Source of the DNA: Oscillospiraceae bacterium
GTDB taxonomy: Bacteria; Bacillota_A; Clostridia; Oscillospirales; Oscillospiraceae
Direction: 5' to 3'
Length of the DNA stretch: 64,000 nucleotides
Assembly: GCA_015067895.1 (NCBI GenBank)
Contig: SVLP01000003.1
Location: 72,287-136,286, forward strand
A program made the position numbers and the translations under genes. Below, in pieces: positions 37,817 to 46,203 of the stretch. Position 1 is the first letter of the stretch; each line of letters begins with the position of its first letter. The notes under the pieces were generated by a model. That model did no database searches and was not told the DNA's origin. It saw only the letters and a program-made list of their open reading frames with translations.

Positions 37817-39790
37817 TCAGCACAGCTTTGCGCCTGCGGGGATGGCGTCGTCCACCATCAGCAGGTTCAGCTTCTCCTCACCGTTCTCGGTGTGGACGGC
37901 GGAGATCAGCATGCCGCAGGACTCCCGGCCCATCATCTTTCTGGGGGGCAGGTTGGTGATGGCCACCAGGGTCTTGCCGATCAGCTCCTCGGGCTTGTAG
38001 AACTTGGCGATGCCGGAGAGGATCTGGCGGTCGGTGCCGGTGCCGTCGTCCAGGGTAAACTGGAGCAGCTTGTCGGACTTCTTGACGTTCTTGCACTCCT
38101 TGACCTTCACGGCGCGGAAGTCGGACTTGCAGAAGGTGTCGAAGTCCACCTTCTCCTCGGAATAGGGCTCGATCTCAATGGCGGGAACGGCGGGAGCGGA
38201 CATCTTGGCCTTCAGCTCCTCCAGGTAGGCAAGCTCCTTCTCCACATCCAGACGGGGGAACAGGACGGGGCCGACAGTGGTCGTCCAGACGGCCTTGTCG
38301 TCGGCGCAGTAGCACACGGCATCCAGGCCCCGGGCCTCAGCGGGCACGTTCAGCATGTTCAGGATCTTCTCGGCGGACTCGGGCATGAAGGGGGTAATCA
38401 GGATGGCGGCGATGCGGATGCACTCGCACAGGTTCTTCATGACGGTCAGCAGTCTGGGCTTGGTATCCTCGGACTTGGCCAGGATCCAGGGGGTGGTCTC
38501 GTCGATATACTTGTTGGCACGATCCAGCAGACGGAAGATCTCATTCAGGGCAACGGAGAACTGGAACTTGTCCATCTGAGCGGTGTACTTCTCGATGACA
38601 TCCTGGGCCAGAGCCTTCAGCTCCTCATCCAGGGGTGCGCTCTCGCCGCCCTCGGCCAGGGAGCCTGCAAAATACTTCTGGTTCATGGCCACGGTGCGGG
38701 AAACCAGGTTGCCCAGGGTGTTGGCCAGGTCGGTGTTGATGGTACCCATCAGCAGCTCGTTGGTGAAGTTGCCGTCGGAGCCGAAGGGGAAGGTGCGCAG
38801 CAGGAAGAAGCGCAGGGCATCCACGCCGAACCGCTCGGACAGGATGTAGGGATCGACAACATTGCCCCGGGACTTGGACATCTTCTCGCCGTTGAAGTTC
38901 AGCCAGCCGTGGCCGTAGACCTTCTTGGGCAGGGGCAGCTCCAGGCTCATGAGCATGGCGGGCCAGATGATGGAGTGGAAGCGGACGATCTCCTTGCCCA
39001 CGAAGTGGACATCGGCGGGCCAGAAGTCGTTCAGATCGGTATACTTGTCGTTCTCGAAGCCCAGGGCGGTCATGTAGTTGAACAGAGCATCGATCCAGAC
39101 GTAGACCACGTGGCCGGGGTCAAAGTCCACGGGAACGCCCCAGGTGAAGCTGGTACGGGAGACGCACAGATCCTCCAGGCCGGGCTTGATGAAGTTGTTG
39201 ACCATCTCGTTGACACGGCTGCGGGGCTCCAGGAAGTCGGTGTTCTCCAGCAGATCCTGGATCCGGTCAGCGTACTTGCTGAGCTTGAAGAAGTATGCCT
39301 CCTCCTCGGCGTCGTGAACCTCACGGCCGCAGTCGGGGCACTTGCCGTCGACCAGCTGGCTCTCCGTCCAGAAGGACTCGCAGGGAGTGCAGTACTTGCC
39401 CTTGTAGGAGCCCTTGTAGATGTCGCCGTTGTCGTACATCTTCTTGAAGATCTTCTGGATGGCGGCCACATGGTAGTCGTCGGTGGTGCGGATGAAGCGG
39501 TCGTAGCTGATGTTCATCAGCTTCCACAGATCCAGAACGCCCCGCTCGCCCAGGACGATGTTGTCCACGAACTGCTGGGGGGTGACACCGGCCTCCTTGG
39601 CCTTCTCCTCGATCTTCTGGCCGTGCTCATCGGTGCCGGTCAGGAACTTGACATTGTAGCCCTGGAGCCGCTTGTAGCGGGCCATGGCATCGGTGGCCAC
39701 GGTGCAGTAGGCATGGCCGATATGCAGATTGGAGCTGGGATAATAGATGGGGGTGGTAATGTAGTAATTACCCTTGCATTTGGTGCACAT
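37817..39790 (-). CDS. metG: Methionyl-tRNA synthetase
   Basis: The 657-residue class I synthetase charges initiator and elongator tRNA-Met. HIGH is at 23-26, a zinc site at C134, C137, C151 and C154, and KMSKS in NGEKMSKSRGNVVDPY (near residue 300). A C-terminal tRNA-binding OB domain (about 550-657; SDFRAVKVKECKNVKKSDKL) is fused, as in the Bacillus form. The N-terminus carries MCTKCKG, an unusual extra CxxC. It is controlled by the T-box leader upstream. Confidence 0.96.
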   Translation of the reverse strand: MCTKCKGNYYITTPIYYPSSNLHIGHAYCTVATDAMARYKRLQGYNVKFLTGTDEHGQKIEEKAKEAGVTPQQFVDNIVLGERGVLDLWKLMNISYDRFIRTTDDYHVAAIQKIFKKMYDNGDIYKGSYKGKYCTPCESFWTESQLVDGKCPDCGREVHDAEEEAYFFKLSKYADRIQDLLENTDFLEPRSRVNEMVNNFIKPGLEDLCVSRTSFTWGVPVDFDPGHVVYVWIDALFNYMTALGFENDKYTDLNDFWPADVHFVGKEIVRFHSIIWPAMLMSLELPLPKKVYGHGWLNFNGEKMSKSRGNVVDPYILSERFGVDALRFFLLRTFPFGSDGNFTNELLMGTINTDLANTLGNLVSRTVAMNQKYFAGSLAEGGESAPLDEELKALAQDVIEKYTAQMDKFQFSVALNEIFRLLDRANKYIDETTPWILAKSEDTKPRLLTVMKNLCECIRIAAILITPFMPESAEKILNMLNVPAEARGLDAVCYCADDKAVWTTTVGPVLFPRLDVEKELAYLEELKAKMSAPAVPAIEIEPYSEEKVDFDTFCKSDFRAVKVKECKNVKKSDKLLQFTLDDGTGTDRQILSGIAKFYKPEELIGKTLVAITNLPPRKMMGRESCGMLISAVHTENGEEKLNLLMVDDAIPAGAKLC

Positions 39791-39830
39791 TTATTGATTC
39801 CTCCTGATGTTCTGACCGGCGGCGGTGAAA

Positions 39831-39920
39831 GTGCTGAGTTCTGAGTGCTGAGTGCTGAATAAACGCAACCTTGCCGTAAAGCATCACTTCACTATGCACT
39901 CAGCACTCAGCATTCAGCAC
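39831..39920. repeat. Hairpin built from tandem TGCTGAG units
   Basis: The left arm GTGCTGAGTTCTGAGTGCTG and beyond is a tandem of seven-base units. The right arm CACTCAGCACTCAGCATTCAG is its complement. It lies in the metG leader between the T-box terminator and the start codon, so it would be transcribed and fold in the mRNA. Confidence 0.8.
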
Positions 39921-39940
39921 TATAACACTGCAGCCGGTGC

Positions 39941-40178
39941 AAAATAAATCGCCCCTGGAAAATCCAAGGGCGTAAAGATACGCGGTACCACCTTGTTTCG
40001 CATTGCGGTGCAATGCCTCTTTGACGCTGTGACGGGCGCACCCGGCGCGGCCTACCTATCGACCGCACGGCTCCGAGACCATGTTCCGCGCCCCTCGCCT
40101 GCCCCTTTCCAGCTGCCGGGGCTCTCTGTGAAGCTATCTGCGCGTACTCTTCTCTTCATCGCCTTTTGTGGGATTGTA
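39941..40178 (-). promoter_or_regulatory. T-box leader of metG with AUG specifier
   Basis: The invariant T-box sequence AAGGTGGTACCGCG is at 39981-39994 on the minus strand. Downstream, CGCCCTTGG / CCAGGGGCG (39950-39972) and a U-rich tract form the terminator. Upstream, GATGAAGAGAAGAGTA and AGAGAGCCCCGGCAGCTGG match conserved Stem I parts, and GAACATGGT places an AUG specifier at 40080-40082. Uncharged tRNA-Met should stabilise the antiterminator and raise metG expression. Confidence 0.93.
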
Positions 40179-40184
40179 CGCCCT

Positions 40185-40214
40185 ATTATAGCCACAAAGC
40201 AAGCATTTTGTCAA
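40185..40214 (-). promoter_or_regulatory. Promoter of metG
   Basis: On the minus strand a consensus TTGACA (40209-40214) and consensus TATAAT (40185-40190) are separated by 18 bases. The -35 box overlaps the stop codon of the upstream gene. Confidence 0.85.
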
Positions 40215-40444
40215 CCATTATTTCCCGCAATTCCCAGGATCACCGCGTCCACGGGGAATTCCGGGCACAGTGTCCCTGCCCCCTCCCCTGCCGCCACCAG
40301 CACCACATCGCCGGTCTGGACACCCACAGGATCCAGCGCCGTCATCAGCGCATAGCCGCAGCGCACCTGGACGAACCGCTTTTCCGCCGCACCCGGCACA
40401 CCCCGGCTCAGAGCCACCGCGCCGATCACCGTTCCGATCATCAT
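40211..40444 (-). CDS. EutN/CcmL-like microcompartment vertex protein, isolated
   Basis: The 77-residue product begins MMIGTVIGAVALS and continues with TALDPVGVQTGDVVLVAAGEG and PVDAVILGI. This follows the EutN/CcmL pentamer family (M.IGTVIG.V.., VG.G.GD.VLV..G, PVDA.I.GI). Such proteins cap the corners of bacterial microcompartments, yet no shell hexamer or enzyme gene is nearby. The start at 40444 has AAAGGTGG at good spacing. A read-through into metG is unlikely, since metG has its own promoter. Confidence 0.75.
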   Translation of the reverse strand: MMIGTVIGAVALSRGVPGAAEKRFVQVRCGYALMTALDPVGVQTGDVVLVAAGEGAGTLCPEFPVDAVILGIAGNNG

Positions 40445-40554
40445 ACACATTCCACCTTTCGCCCCTATTGTGCCCCGATCCCGCCGGGCCATTCCGGGGC
40501 ATATTCTGTTTTTTCTTGACGGACTGCGAAAGATATCCTGGAATTATCATAGTA

Positions 40555-40593
40555 TACTAACTCTTGATTAAACTGTTTAATCAAGAGTTAGTA
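40555..40593. repeat. 39-bp perfect palindrome, solo ends of the 37392 element
   Basis: TACTAACTCTTGATTAAA and TTTAATCAAGAGTTAGTA are perfect 18-bp arms around CTG. The arms equal the ends of the element at 37392-37551, but the 120-bp core is absent. It lies between the EutN-like gene and the end of the iron-chelate operon. Confidence 0.8.
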
Positions 40594-40620
40594 TTAATCC
40601 CGCGTATTTATCTTGTCAAG

Positions 40621-41661
40621 TTAATTCAGCAGTGCGCCTTCCAGATCGGCCAGCATGGTGTCCAGTGCCTGGACGCCGCCGGTGGAGGTGTACCAGACGT
40701 TGGCGTGCTGGATGAAGTAGACGATCTTGCCATCCTTGTAGCAGTCCAGCTCCTTAATCAGGTCGTTCTCAATGACCTCACGGGCACCCAGGATCCCCTC
40801 GTCTGCAGCACCGGTAGCGGTGGAGCGATCCAGAACGAAGATGTACTCGGGGTTCAGATTGACAATGGTCTCCCAGGAAGCATCCTCACCGTGGGTAGCC
40901 TTTTCGATTTCGCCGACCGTCTCGCCCAGGTTGCTGCCGCCCAGCTCAGCAGCCAGGATGTTCAGCTGGCTCTGGGTGTCCATGATGCTCATAGCGTTGT
41001 TATTATACATAGCCAGCAGGATGTCATGGCCAGCCAGGACAGAATTCAGCGCATCAATTCTGGGCTGGAAGCCGTCGAACATGACGTCGACCTCAGCTTC
41101 CTTGCCAAAGATGGAAGCGATGGTCTGGGCATTGTATCTGGTGCTCTCCACCACGCCCTTTTCGTAGTCCACCGCCAGGTAGACAACAGGGGCGATGGCT
41201 TCCAGCTCTGCGTACATGGAGCTCAGACGGCCGCCGATGAAGATGATGTCAGGCTCGCAGATGGCGACCTGCTCCAGGTCAGCAGTCTTGACGCTGCCCA
41301 GATTCAGAATCGCGCCGTTGGAGTCGTCAGGGTTGTACTGGGTCAGGTACTCGATGGTGACCTTGGCAGAGCCGACGATGCGGCCGCCCAGGCCCAGGGC
41401 GTCAACGATGTCCAGAGCGGGCATGTCCAGAATGGCGATTCTCTGAGGATCGTAGGGAACCTCAATATCAGCCATCTCCTTGTTGGCGTTCAGGGCCTGA
41501 ATGGTGATGGTTTCGGGCTTGGCAGCCTCAGTGTTCTCGGGAGTGGACTGTGCCGCAGGAGCGGTGGTCTCGGGTTCGGTGGTCTCAGCGGGGGCGTTGT
41601 CGCAGGCGGCCAGGCTCAGTGCCATGACCAGAACCAGCAGCAGAGAGATCATTTTCTTCAT
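40621..41661 (-). CDS. Iron-chelate ABC transporter substrate-binding lipoprotein (YclQ/FatB-like)
   Basis: The 346-residue protein has a lipoprotein signal with Cys at ALSLAAC (residue 20) followed by a Thr/Glu/Pro-rich linker, then a type III periplasmic-binding fold (RIAILDMPALDIVDALGLGGRIVGSA, DIIFIGGR, and a long helix). This matches siderophore-binding proteins of the FatB/CeuE/YclQ group. The start at 41661 has AAGGAG upstream. It ends the four-gene operon from 44547 and is expected to be induced by iron shortage through the box at 44578. Confidence 0.9.
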   Translation of the reverse strand: MKKMISLLLVLVMALSLAACDNAPAETTEPETTAPAAQSTPENTEAAKPETITIQALNANKEMADIEVPYDPQRIAILDMPALDIVDALGLGGRIVGSAKVTIEYLTQYNPDDSNGAILNLGSVKTADLEQVAICEPDIIFIGGRLSSMYAELEAIAPVVYLAVDYEKGVVESTRYNAQTIASIFGKEAEVDVMFDGFQPRIDALNSVLAGHDILLAMYNNNAMSIMDTQSQLNILAAELGGSNLGETVGEIEKATHGEDASWETIVNLNPEYIFVLDRSTATGAADEGILGAREVIENDLIKELDCYKDGKIVYFIQHANVWYTSTGGVQALDTMLADLEGALLN

Positions 41662-41723
41662 GTTGTTTGTTCTCCTTTTCATCATAAAAGTACGGAAAAT
41701 TTTGCGCGGGGTTAATTACGGGA

Positions 41724-42476
41724 TCAATAATATATCGTCAGCGGTCTGCCGCCCACATTCAGGATTTCGAAGTCTACATTGTAGATCTCCTTCAGGTTTT
41801 CCCTGGTCATGACTTCAGCCACAGGGCCGAATTTCGCGATCTTACCATCCAGGAAGGCGCAGATATAGTCAGAGTAGAAAGCGGCGTAGTTGATCTCATG
41901 AAGAACCAGGATGACGGTCTTGCCCAGCTCATCACAAAGCCGCCGGGCAATGCGCATCAGATTGGATGCGTGGTAGATATCCAGGTTGTTGGTGGGCTCA
42001 TCCAGCAGGACATAGTCCGTATCCTGGGCGATGACCATGGCGATGTAGGCCCGCTGCCGCTGGCCGCCGGAAAGCTCGTCGATATACTGATCTTCGAAAT
42101 CTTCCAGCTCCATGTAGCGAATGGCTTTATCGACCATATCATGATCTTCTTCCGTCAGACGACTTCCGGAGTAAGGGAAGCGGCCGAAGGACACCAGCTC
42201 CCGAACCGTCAGCTTCATCTGCACATGATTGTGCTGGGTCAGGATGGCAAGATGCTTGGCAAGCTCCCTGCTTTTCCATTTGCTGAGGTCTTCGCCCTCA
42301 AACTGGATCACACCGGCATCCCTGGCAACAAGGCGGGAGATCATACCCATGACGGTGGACTTGCCCGCACCATTGGGGCCGATCAGGGACAAAACCTTGC
42401 CCTTTGGCACTTCAAAGCTGACTTCATTGACAACAGTCTTGTGACCGTAGCTTTTGATCAAATCTTGTACGTTCAT
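41724..42476 (-). CDS. Iron-chelate ABC transporter ATPase (YclP/FepC-like)
   Basis: The 250-residue ATPase has Walker A GPNGAGKST (about residues 34-42), signature LSGGQRQRAYIAMV (about 134-147), Walker B YVLLDEPTNNLD and the His switch VLHEINYAAFY. Iron-siderophore ATPases typically have this TQHNHVQMKLTVRELV pattern. Its ATG directly follows the stop of the permease gene (TAAATG), which implies coupled translation. Confidence 0.93.
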   Translation of the reverse strand: MNVQDLIKSYGHKTVVNEVSFEVPKGKVLSLIGPNGAGKSTVMGMISRLVARDAGVIQFEGEDLSKWKSRELAKHLAILTQHNHVQMKLTVRELVSFGRFPYSGSRLTEEDHDMVDKAIRYMELEDFEDQYIDELSGGQRQRAYIAMVIAQDTDYVLLDEPTNNLDIYHASNLMRIARRLCDELGKTVILVLHEINYAAFYSDYICAFLDGKIAKFGPVAEVMTRENLKEIYNVDFEILNVGGRPLTIYY

Positions 42477-43469
42477 TTAGTACGCTCCTTTCTTGCTCAG
42501 CAGCAGCCAGAGGAAATAGACACCGCCTGCAATGGTGACAAAGGTGCTGACCGGAACGGTGAAATGGAAGATATGCTGTGAGATCAGCTGTCCGCCGATC
42601 AGGGCCAGCATACCCATCAGGCTCGCACCCACGATCAGGTGGGCGTGCTTATAGGTTTTCAGCACCTGCCGGGACAGATTCGCAACGATCAGTCCCAGGA
42701 AGGAAACCGGGCCAATGGTGGCTGTTGCCACCGCCATGCACAGAACCACACCAAACAGCAGCCTGCGGATCACATGGTCGTAATCCACGCCCAGATTGAT
42801 GGCCTGATCCCGGCCCATGGTGATAACATCCAGCAGCTTCAGCTCTTTTCTCAGGATAAAAGCGATTGCCGCCAGGGCAATGACCGCAAAGGCAATGATC
42901 TCACCATTGACATTGTTAAAATCAGCAACCAGCGTTGTCAGCAATGCGTCATATTCATTTGGATCCATCACACGGATCATGGCGGACTGTGTGCTGCCAA
43001 ACAAAGAGGACAGCACCGTGCCGATGAGCATAATGTAGAGAATGTTGTGTCCGGTTTTCTGGAACAGATACCAATAGATCAGCGTACCAACCACGCCCAT
43101 GCTCACAAGATCCACGGCGAAGGACAGGTTGGCGTTGAGATACAGGCTGCTTCCTGTGCCGAACACGAACACTGCCGCCGTGTGGAGGAAGGAATAGATC
43201 GAGTTCATACCCAGCAGTGCCGGAGTCACGATCCGATTATGGACAATGGACTGAAAGATCAGCGTTGCCACACCGATGGAGATGGACGCGATGACCATGC
43301 AGACCAGAGTGGGAATTCTGAGACTTAAAATGTAATGGAAAAGCTTCGGCTTTTCCGGGTGGGAATGGATCAGCAGGTAGACCGCCACAGCAGCCGCAGC
43401 CGCAACTGCCAGGAAAACCAGCCTGATGGCATTCCTTCTGTGAATATTGACTTTTTTTGCTTTATGCAT
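42477..43469 (-). CDS. Iron-chelate ABC transporter permease (YclO-like)
   Basis: The 330-residue FecCD-family permease has about nine helices and the conserved SISIGVATLIFQSIVHNRIV and VGPVSFLGLIV-type motifs (here TIGPVSFLGLIVANL). The start at 43469 is chosen because GGAGG lies nine bases upstream, inside the end of the preceding permease gene; the genes overlap by eight bases. A short Lys/Arg-rich N-terminus precedes the first helix. Confidence 0.92.
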   Translation of the reverse strand: MHKAKKVNIHRRNAIRLVFLAVAAAAAVAVYLLIHSHPEKPKLFHYILSLRIPTLVCMVIASISIGVATLIFQSIVHNRIVTPALLGMNSIYSFLHTAAVFVFGTGSSLYLNANLSFAVDLVSMGVVGTLIYWYLFQKTGHNILYIMLIGTVLSSLFGSTQSAMIRVMDPNEYDALLTTLVADFNNVNGEIIAFAVIALAAIAFILRKELKLLDVITMGRDQAINLGVDYDHVIRRLLFGVVLCMAVATATIGPVSFLGLIVANLSRQVLKTYKHAHLIVGASLMGMLALIGGQLISQHIFHFTVPVSTFVTIAGGVYFLWLLLSKKGAY

Positions 43470-44547
43470 CGCCTGCCGCCTCCTTGGGATGCCCATGGTG
43501 CCGGTGGTGCCCGTGGTGATGATGACCGTGCCGATGATGACGGCCATGTCTCCCCAGACGGATCGCTTTCTTGCCGTGCTTCAGCTTGTACATCAGCATG
43601 GCAAGGAAGATCACGCTGCCCACAATGCCGACGATCAGTTCAATGGGTATTTCATAGGGAATGATGATCGATCTTGCAAGGATATCGCAGATCAGAACGA
43701 ACAGTGCACCAAACAGCGCCGTATCAAGCAGCGTACCCCGGATCTTGTCACCCTTGAACAGAGCTACGAGGTTGGGAACGATCAGGCCGATATAGGAGAT
43801 CTGACCCACGATCACGATGACGGATGCCGTGATGACGGATGCGATGGAAAGACCGAGAATCAGGATCAGGTTATAGTTGACCCCCAGATTCCTGGAGAAA
43901 TCCTGTCCCATTCCAACGATGTTAAAGTGGTTGGCATAGAGAAAGGCCAGGATCACCAGAGGCACCACCAGATACACCAGCTCATAATTGCCCTGAATAA
44001 TCAGCGCAAAGGAGCCGGAGAAGTAGGTATTCAGCTGCTGATTGATCTCCCACTGCCAGGAAATAAAATTGGTCACACCGCCGATGATATTGCCGAACAT
44101 GATGCCGACCAGCGGCACAAGCACCGTATCCTTGACCTGAATCCTCTGGATGAAGAATACGAATGCCAGTGTACCCGCAACCGCCAGTGCGAAGGCGAAC
44201 AGCGTCCGTACCCAGAGCCCCATGGTGGGGAAAAAGATCATGGCCAGGGCGATGCCGAACTGTGCCGACTGGATCGTGGCGCCTGTGGTGGGGGATACAA
44301 ATTTGTTCATGCAAAGCTGCTGCATGATGAGTCCAGCCACACTCATGCCAATGCCGGTGCAGAGGATGGTAAGCAGGCGGGGGATTCGTGCCAACAAAAA
44401 GATCTTCAGCTCCATTCCCCCGGAGAGCAGTGCGCTAAGATTTATTTCGGTGGCACCGACGAACAGCGAAAACACCGATAGGATCGCAAGCAGGGCGGCG
44501 AGGATCACCGTACTCAGCCAACTCCTGCTGCGCAGCTTTTGAAACAT
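43462..44547 (-). CDS. Iron-chelate ABC transporter permease with His-rich C-terminal tail (YclN-like)
   Basis: The 361-residue FecCD-family permease heads the operon. GLIMQQLCMNKFVSPTTGAT (about residues 72-91) is the family signature. After the last helix the cytoplasmic tail has 13 His in about 21 residues (residues 333-353), not a normal feature of the family, which could bind Fe, Zn or Ni. The ribosome site AAAGGAG is 14 bases before the ATG, longer than ideal. Transcription is probably repressed through the box at 44578-44593. Confidence 0.92.
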   Translation of the reverse strand: MFQKLRSRSWLSTVILAALLAILSVFSLFVGATEINLSALLSGGMELKIFLLARIPRLLTILCTGIGMSVAGLIMQQLCMNKFVSPTTGATIQSAQFGIALAMIFFPTMGLWVRTLFAFALAVAGTLAFVFFIQRIQVKDTVLVPLVGIMFGNIIGGVTNFISWQWEINQQLNTYFSGSFALIIQGNYELVYLVVPLVILAFLYANHFNIVGMGQDFSRNLGVNYNLILILGLSIASVITASVIVIVGQISYIGLIVPNLVALFKGDKIRGTLLDTALFGALFVLICDILARSIIIPYEIPIELIVGIVGSVIFLAMLMYKLKHGKKAIRLGRHGRHHRHGHHHHGHHRHHGHPKEAAGDA

Positions 44548-44577
44548 ACGTCTTACTGGAACTCCTTTCTCATGATA

Positions 44578-44609
44578 GTTAGTTATCGCTAACTTCCTGC
44601 GGCATTATA
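44578..44609 (-). promoter_or_regulatory. Promoter and DtxR-type operator 1 of the iron-chelate operon
   Basis: On the minus strand TATAAT (44604-44609) is followed ten bases later by the palindrome GTTAGTTATCGCTAAC (given on the + strand, 44578-44593), so a bound repressor would cover the transcription start. Confidence 0.8.
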
Positions 44610-44640
44610 TCAGATTCCATCGCCTTTTGCCACTCCCAAA

Positions 44641-44679
44641 GGGGCAAAAAAACACTCCAAACGGGAAAAGTTTGGAGTG
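44641..44679 (-). terminator. Terminator after the AraC-family gene
   Basis: On the minus strand CACTCCAAAC pairs with GTTTGGAGTG and is followed by TTTTTTT. It lies six bases after the stop at 44685. Confidence 0.9.
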
Positions 44680-44684
44680 CGGTT

Positions 44685-45605
44685 CTACTGCGGTGCGGAT
44701 AGCTTCGTGTGACATCTCCTGTAGTCTCCGGGGGTGTCACCCATAACTGACTGAAATGCGGCAGAGAATTTGCTTGTGTTGCTGTACCCGAACGCATCTG
44801 CAATTTCTGTGATCGGTTTGTCTGTATGGATCAGCAGCTGGGCGGCAGTGTGCATTTTCTGCACCCGCATATAGGAGAAGATCGGCATACCGTACACGCC
44901 CTTAAAGGCATTTTTGAGGTGGGTATCAGAAACGCCAAATTCCTTTGAAAGCTCCGGGATGGTGATGTGCTGATCCATATGCCCGGAAAGATATGCTGCC
45001 ACGGAGTTTGCCAGCTGTACCTGGGATTTGGGAAGCGCATACCGTGTCACTTCGTTTTTGTGGACATCGATCCCACTGAGTACCAGAAACAGCTCCATGA
45101 TCTTCAGCTTGAAAAAGCCCTTCTTGATCTGCTCCGGTACCCGGTACAGCTCTGCAAAAATATGCTCAATGTAGCTTTCGCTTCGGATGATGTGGCTGTT
45201 GCTGTTGCCGCAAAGCCGTCTGGTCACCTCCAGCGGCTGGATATGGATATCCTCCATAAATCGGGAAAGCCACTGCCTGGCCACATCCTCCCGGATGCCG
45301 ATGGTGATGCCATGATAGTGCCGCAGCGGAAAACGGAAGGAGCGCGCCGCGGTTTTTCGCAGGGCGATACAAAAATCACCGGGCATGAGATAGAAGTATT
45401 CCTCCTCAAATTCCTGCTCGATCCGCCCCTCCCGACAGTGATGGATCTCGATCATAGTTCCCTCCATGACATTGCCAAGATCAAAGCGATCCATATGCAC
45501 AGAGCTGTAGACCAGCTCCACACCGGGAAACACCTCATACACGGTCAGCTCCGCATCACCCAGGTCATTGGCAAAGCGGTATTCTTTCTTTTCGATCGTC
45601 TGCAT
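44685..45605 (-). CDS. AraC-family transcriptional regulator (PchR-like)
   Basis: The 306-residue protein ends in a double HTH AraC domain (about residues 205-300; ITIPELSKEFGVSDTHLKNAF and ITEIADAFGYSNTSKFSAAF). The N-terminal part is a probable effector-binding domain. AraC proteins next to siderophore transporters, such as PchR and YbtA, often sense the loaded siderophore and activate uptake. Here it follows the DtxR-family gene by 27 bases in one transcript and points at the iron-chelate operon. Confidence 0.88.
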   Translation of the reverse strand: MQTIEKKEYRFANDLGDAELTVYEVFPGVELVYSSVHMDRFDLGNVMEGTMIEIHHCREGRIEQEFEEEYFYLMPGDFCIALRKTAARSFRFPLRHYHGITIGIREDVARQWLSRFMEDIHIQPLEVTRRLCGNSNSHIIRSESYIEHIFAELYRVPEQIKKGFFKLKIMELFLVLSGIDVHKNEVTRYALPKSQVQLANSVAAYLSGHMDQHITIPELSKEFGVSDTHLKNAFKGVYGMPIFSYMRVQKMHTAAQLLIHTDKPITEIADAFGYSNTSKFSAAFQSVMGDTPGDYRRCHTKLSAPQ

Positions 45606-45632
45606 TTCGTTACCTCGCTGGTTTGGGCAGCA

Positions 45633-46013
45633 TCAGACGCATTTCTGCTGCTCCTTCAGCAGCTGCTTCAATGCGCAGTAGGTTTCGGGGCTGAGGCTGT
45701 GCTCGATGGCGCAGGCATCCTTTGCTGCAGTCTGATGCGGCACCCCCAGCTCCAGCAGCAGATCCATCAGCAGTCTATGCTTGCTGAGCGTTTCTTCTGC
45801 GACGGCCCTGCCCTGTTCCGTGAGCGATACACAGTGGTGAACATCCATGGTGATGTCCCCGTTCTCCACCAGCCGTTTCAAATAGATGCATACCGTTGGG
45901 CGCTTGATCGCCAATGCATCAGCCAGATCCGCACCCCGAACCTCGCCTCTGGCCGATAAGCGATGGATGAGTTTGAGGTAATCCTCCCGTCGGGTCATTT
46001 TCTGTTTCATCAT
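45633..46013 (-). CDS. DtxR/MntR-family metalloregulator 1
   Basis: The 126-residue protein has an N-terminal winged helix (GEVRGADLADALAIKRPTVCIYLKRL) and a short dimerisation/metal domain. Likely ligands are D11, H79, C101, E104 and H105 (DACAIEHSLSP). D11 is at the position where MntR has Asp and DtxR has Met. K14 replaces the MntR Glu, so metal preference is uncertain. There is no SH3 domain. Two operator boxes stand before it, suggesting autoregulation. The ATG at 46013 has AAGGA upstream. Confidence 0.88.
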   Translation of the reverse strand: MMKQKMTRREDYLKLIHRLSARGEVRGADLADALAIKRPTVCIYLKRLVENGDITMDVHHCVSLTEQGRAVAEETLSKHRLLMDLLLELGVPHQTAAKDACAIEHSLSPETYCALKQLLKEQQKCV

Positions 46014-46028
46014 ATTCCATCCTTAGTT

Positions 46029-46044
46029 GTTAGCAAAGACTAAC
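46029..46044. promoter_or_regulatory. DtxR-type operator box 2
   Basis: GTTAGCAAAGACTAAC matches GTTAG-N6-CTAAC and lies 15 bases before the first DtxR-family gene. Confidence 0.75.
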
Positions 46045-46059
46045 TTATAATTGAAAAAG

Positions 46060-46097
46060 GAACGCTAACACCATCCAAGGAGTTAGCGTTCACTAAC
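46060..46097. promoter_or_regulatory. DtxR-type operator box 3 with an extra half site
   Basis: GTTAGCGTTCACTAAC (46082-46097) is the full box. GAACGCTAAC (46060-46069) is a perfect inverted copy of its left part GTTAGCGTTC, 12 bases away, giving a third half site that could support cooperative binding. Confidence 0.7.
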
Positions 46098-46151
46098 ATC
46101 TATCCCAAAATAACACAGTTCTTACGGATTGTCAACAGCCATCCCGTAAGA

Positions 46152-46170
46152 AAATTGTCCCATTCATGGG
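46152..46170 (-). terminator. Weak terminator after the DUF3793 gene
   Basis: On the minus strand CCCATGAATGGG forms a short stem followed by ACAATTTT. It lies 34 bases past the stop codon. Confidence 0.4.
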
Positions 46171-46203
46171 AAACTGCTATAGGTGGTACGAATCATTGGC
46201 GAA

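Noticed and set aside
39993..40355. Plus-strand open frame across the metG leader
   Set aside because: The region is explained by the T-box RNA on the minus strand, and the frame has no coding character.
40444..40620. Microcompartment locus around the EutN-like gene
   Set aside because: No shell hexamer, signature enzyme or encapsulation peptide gene is nearby.
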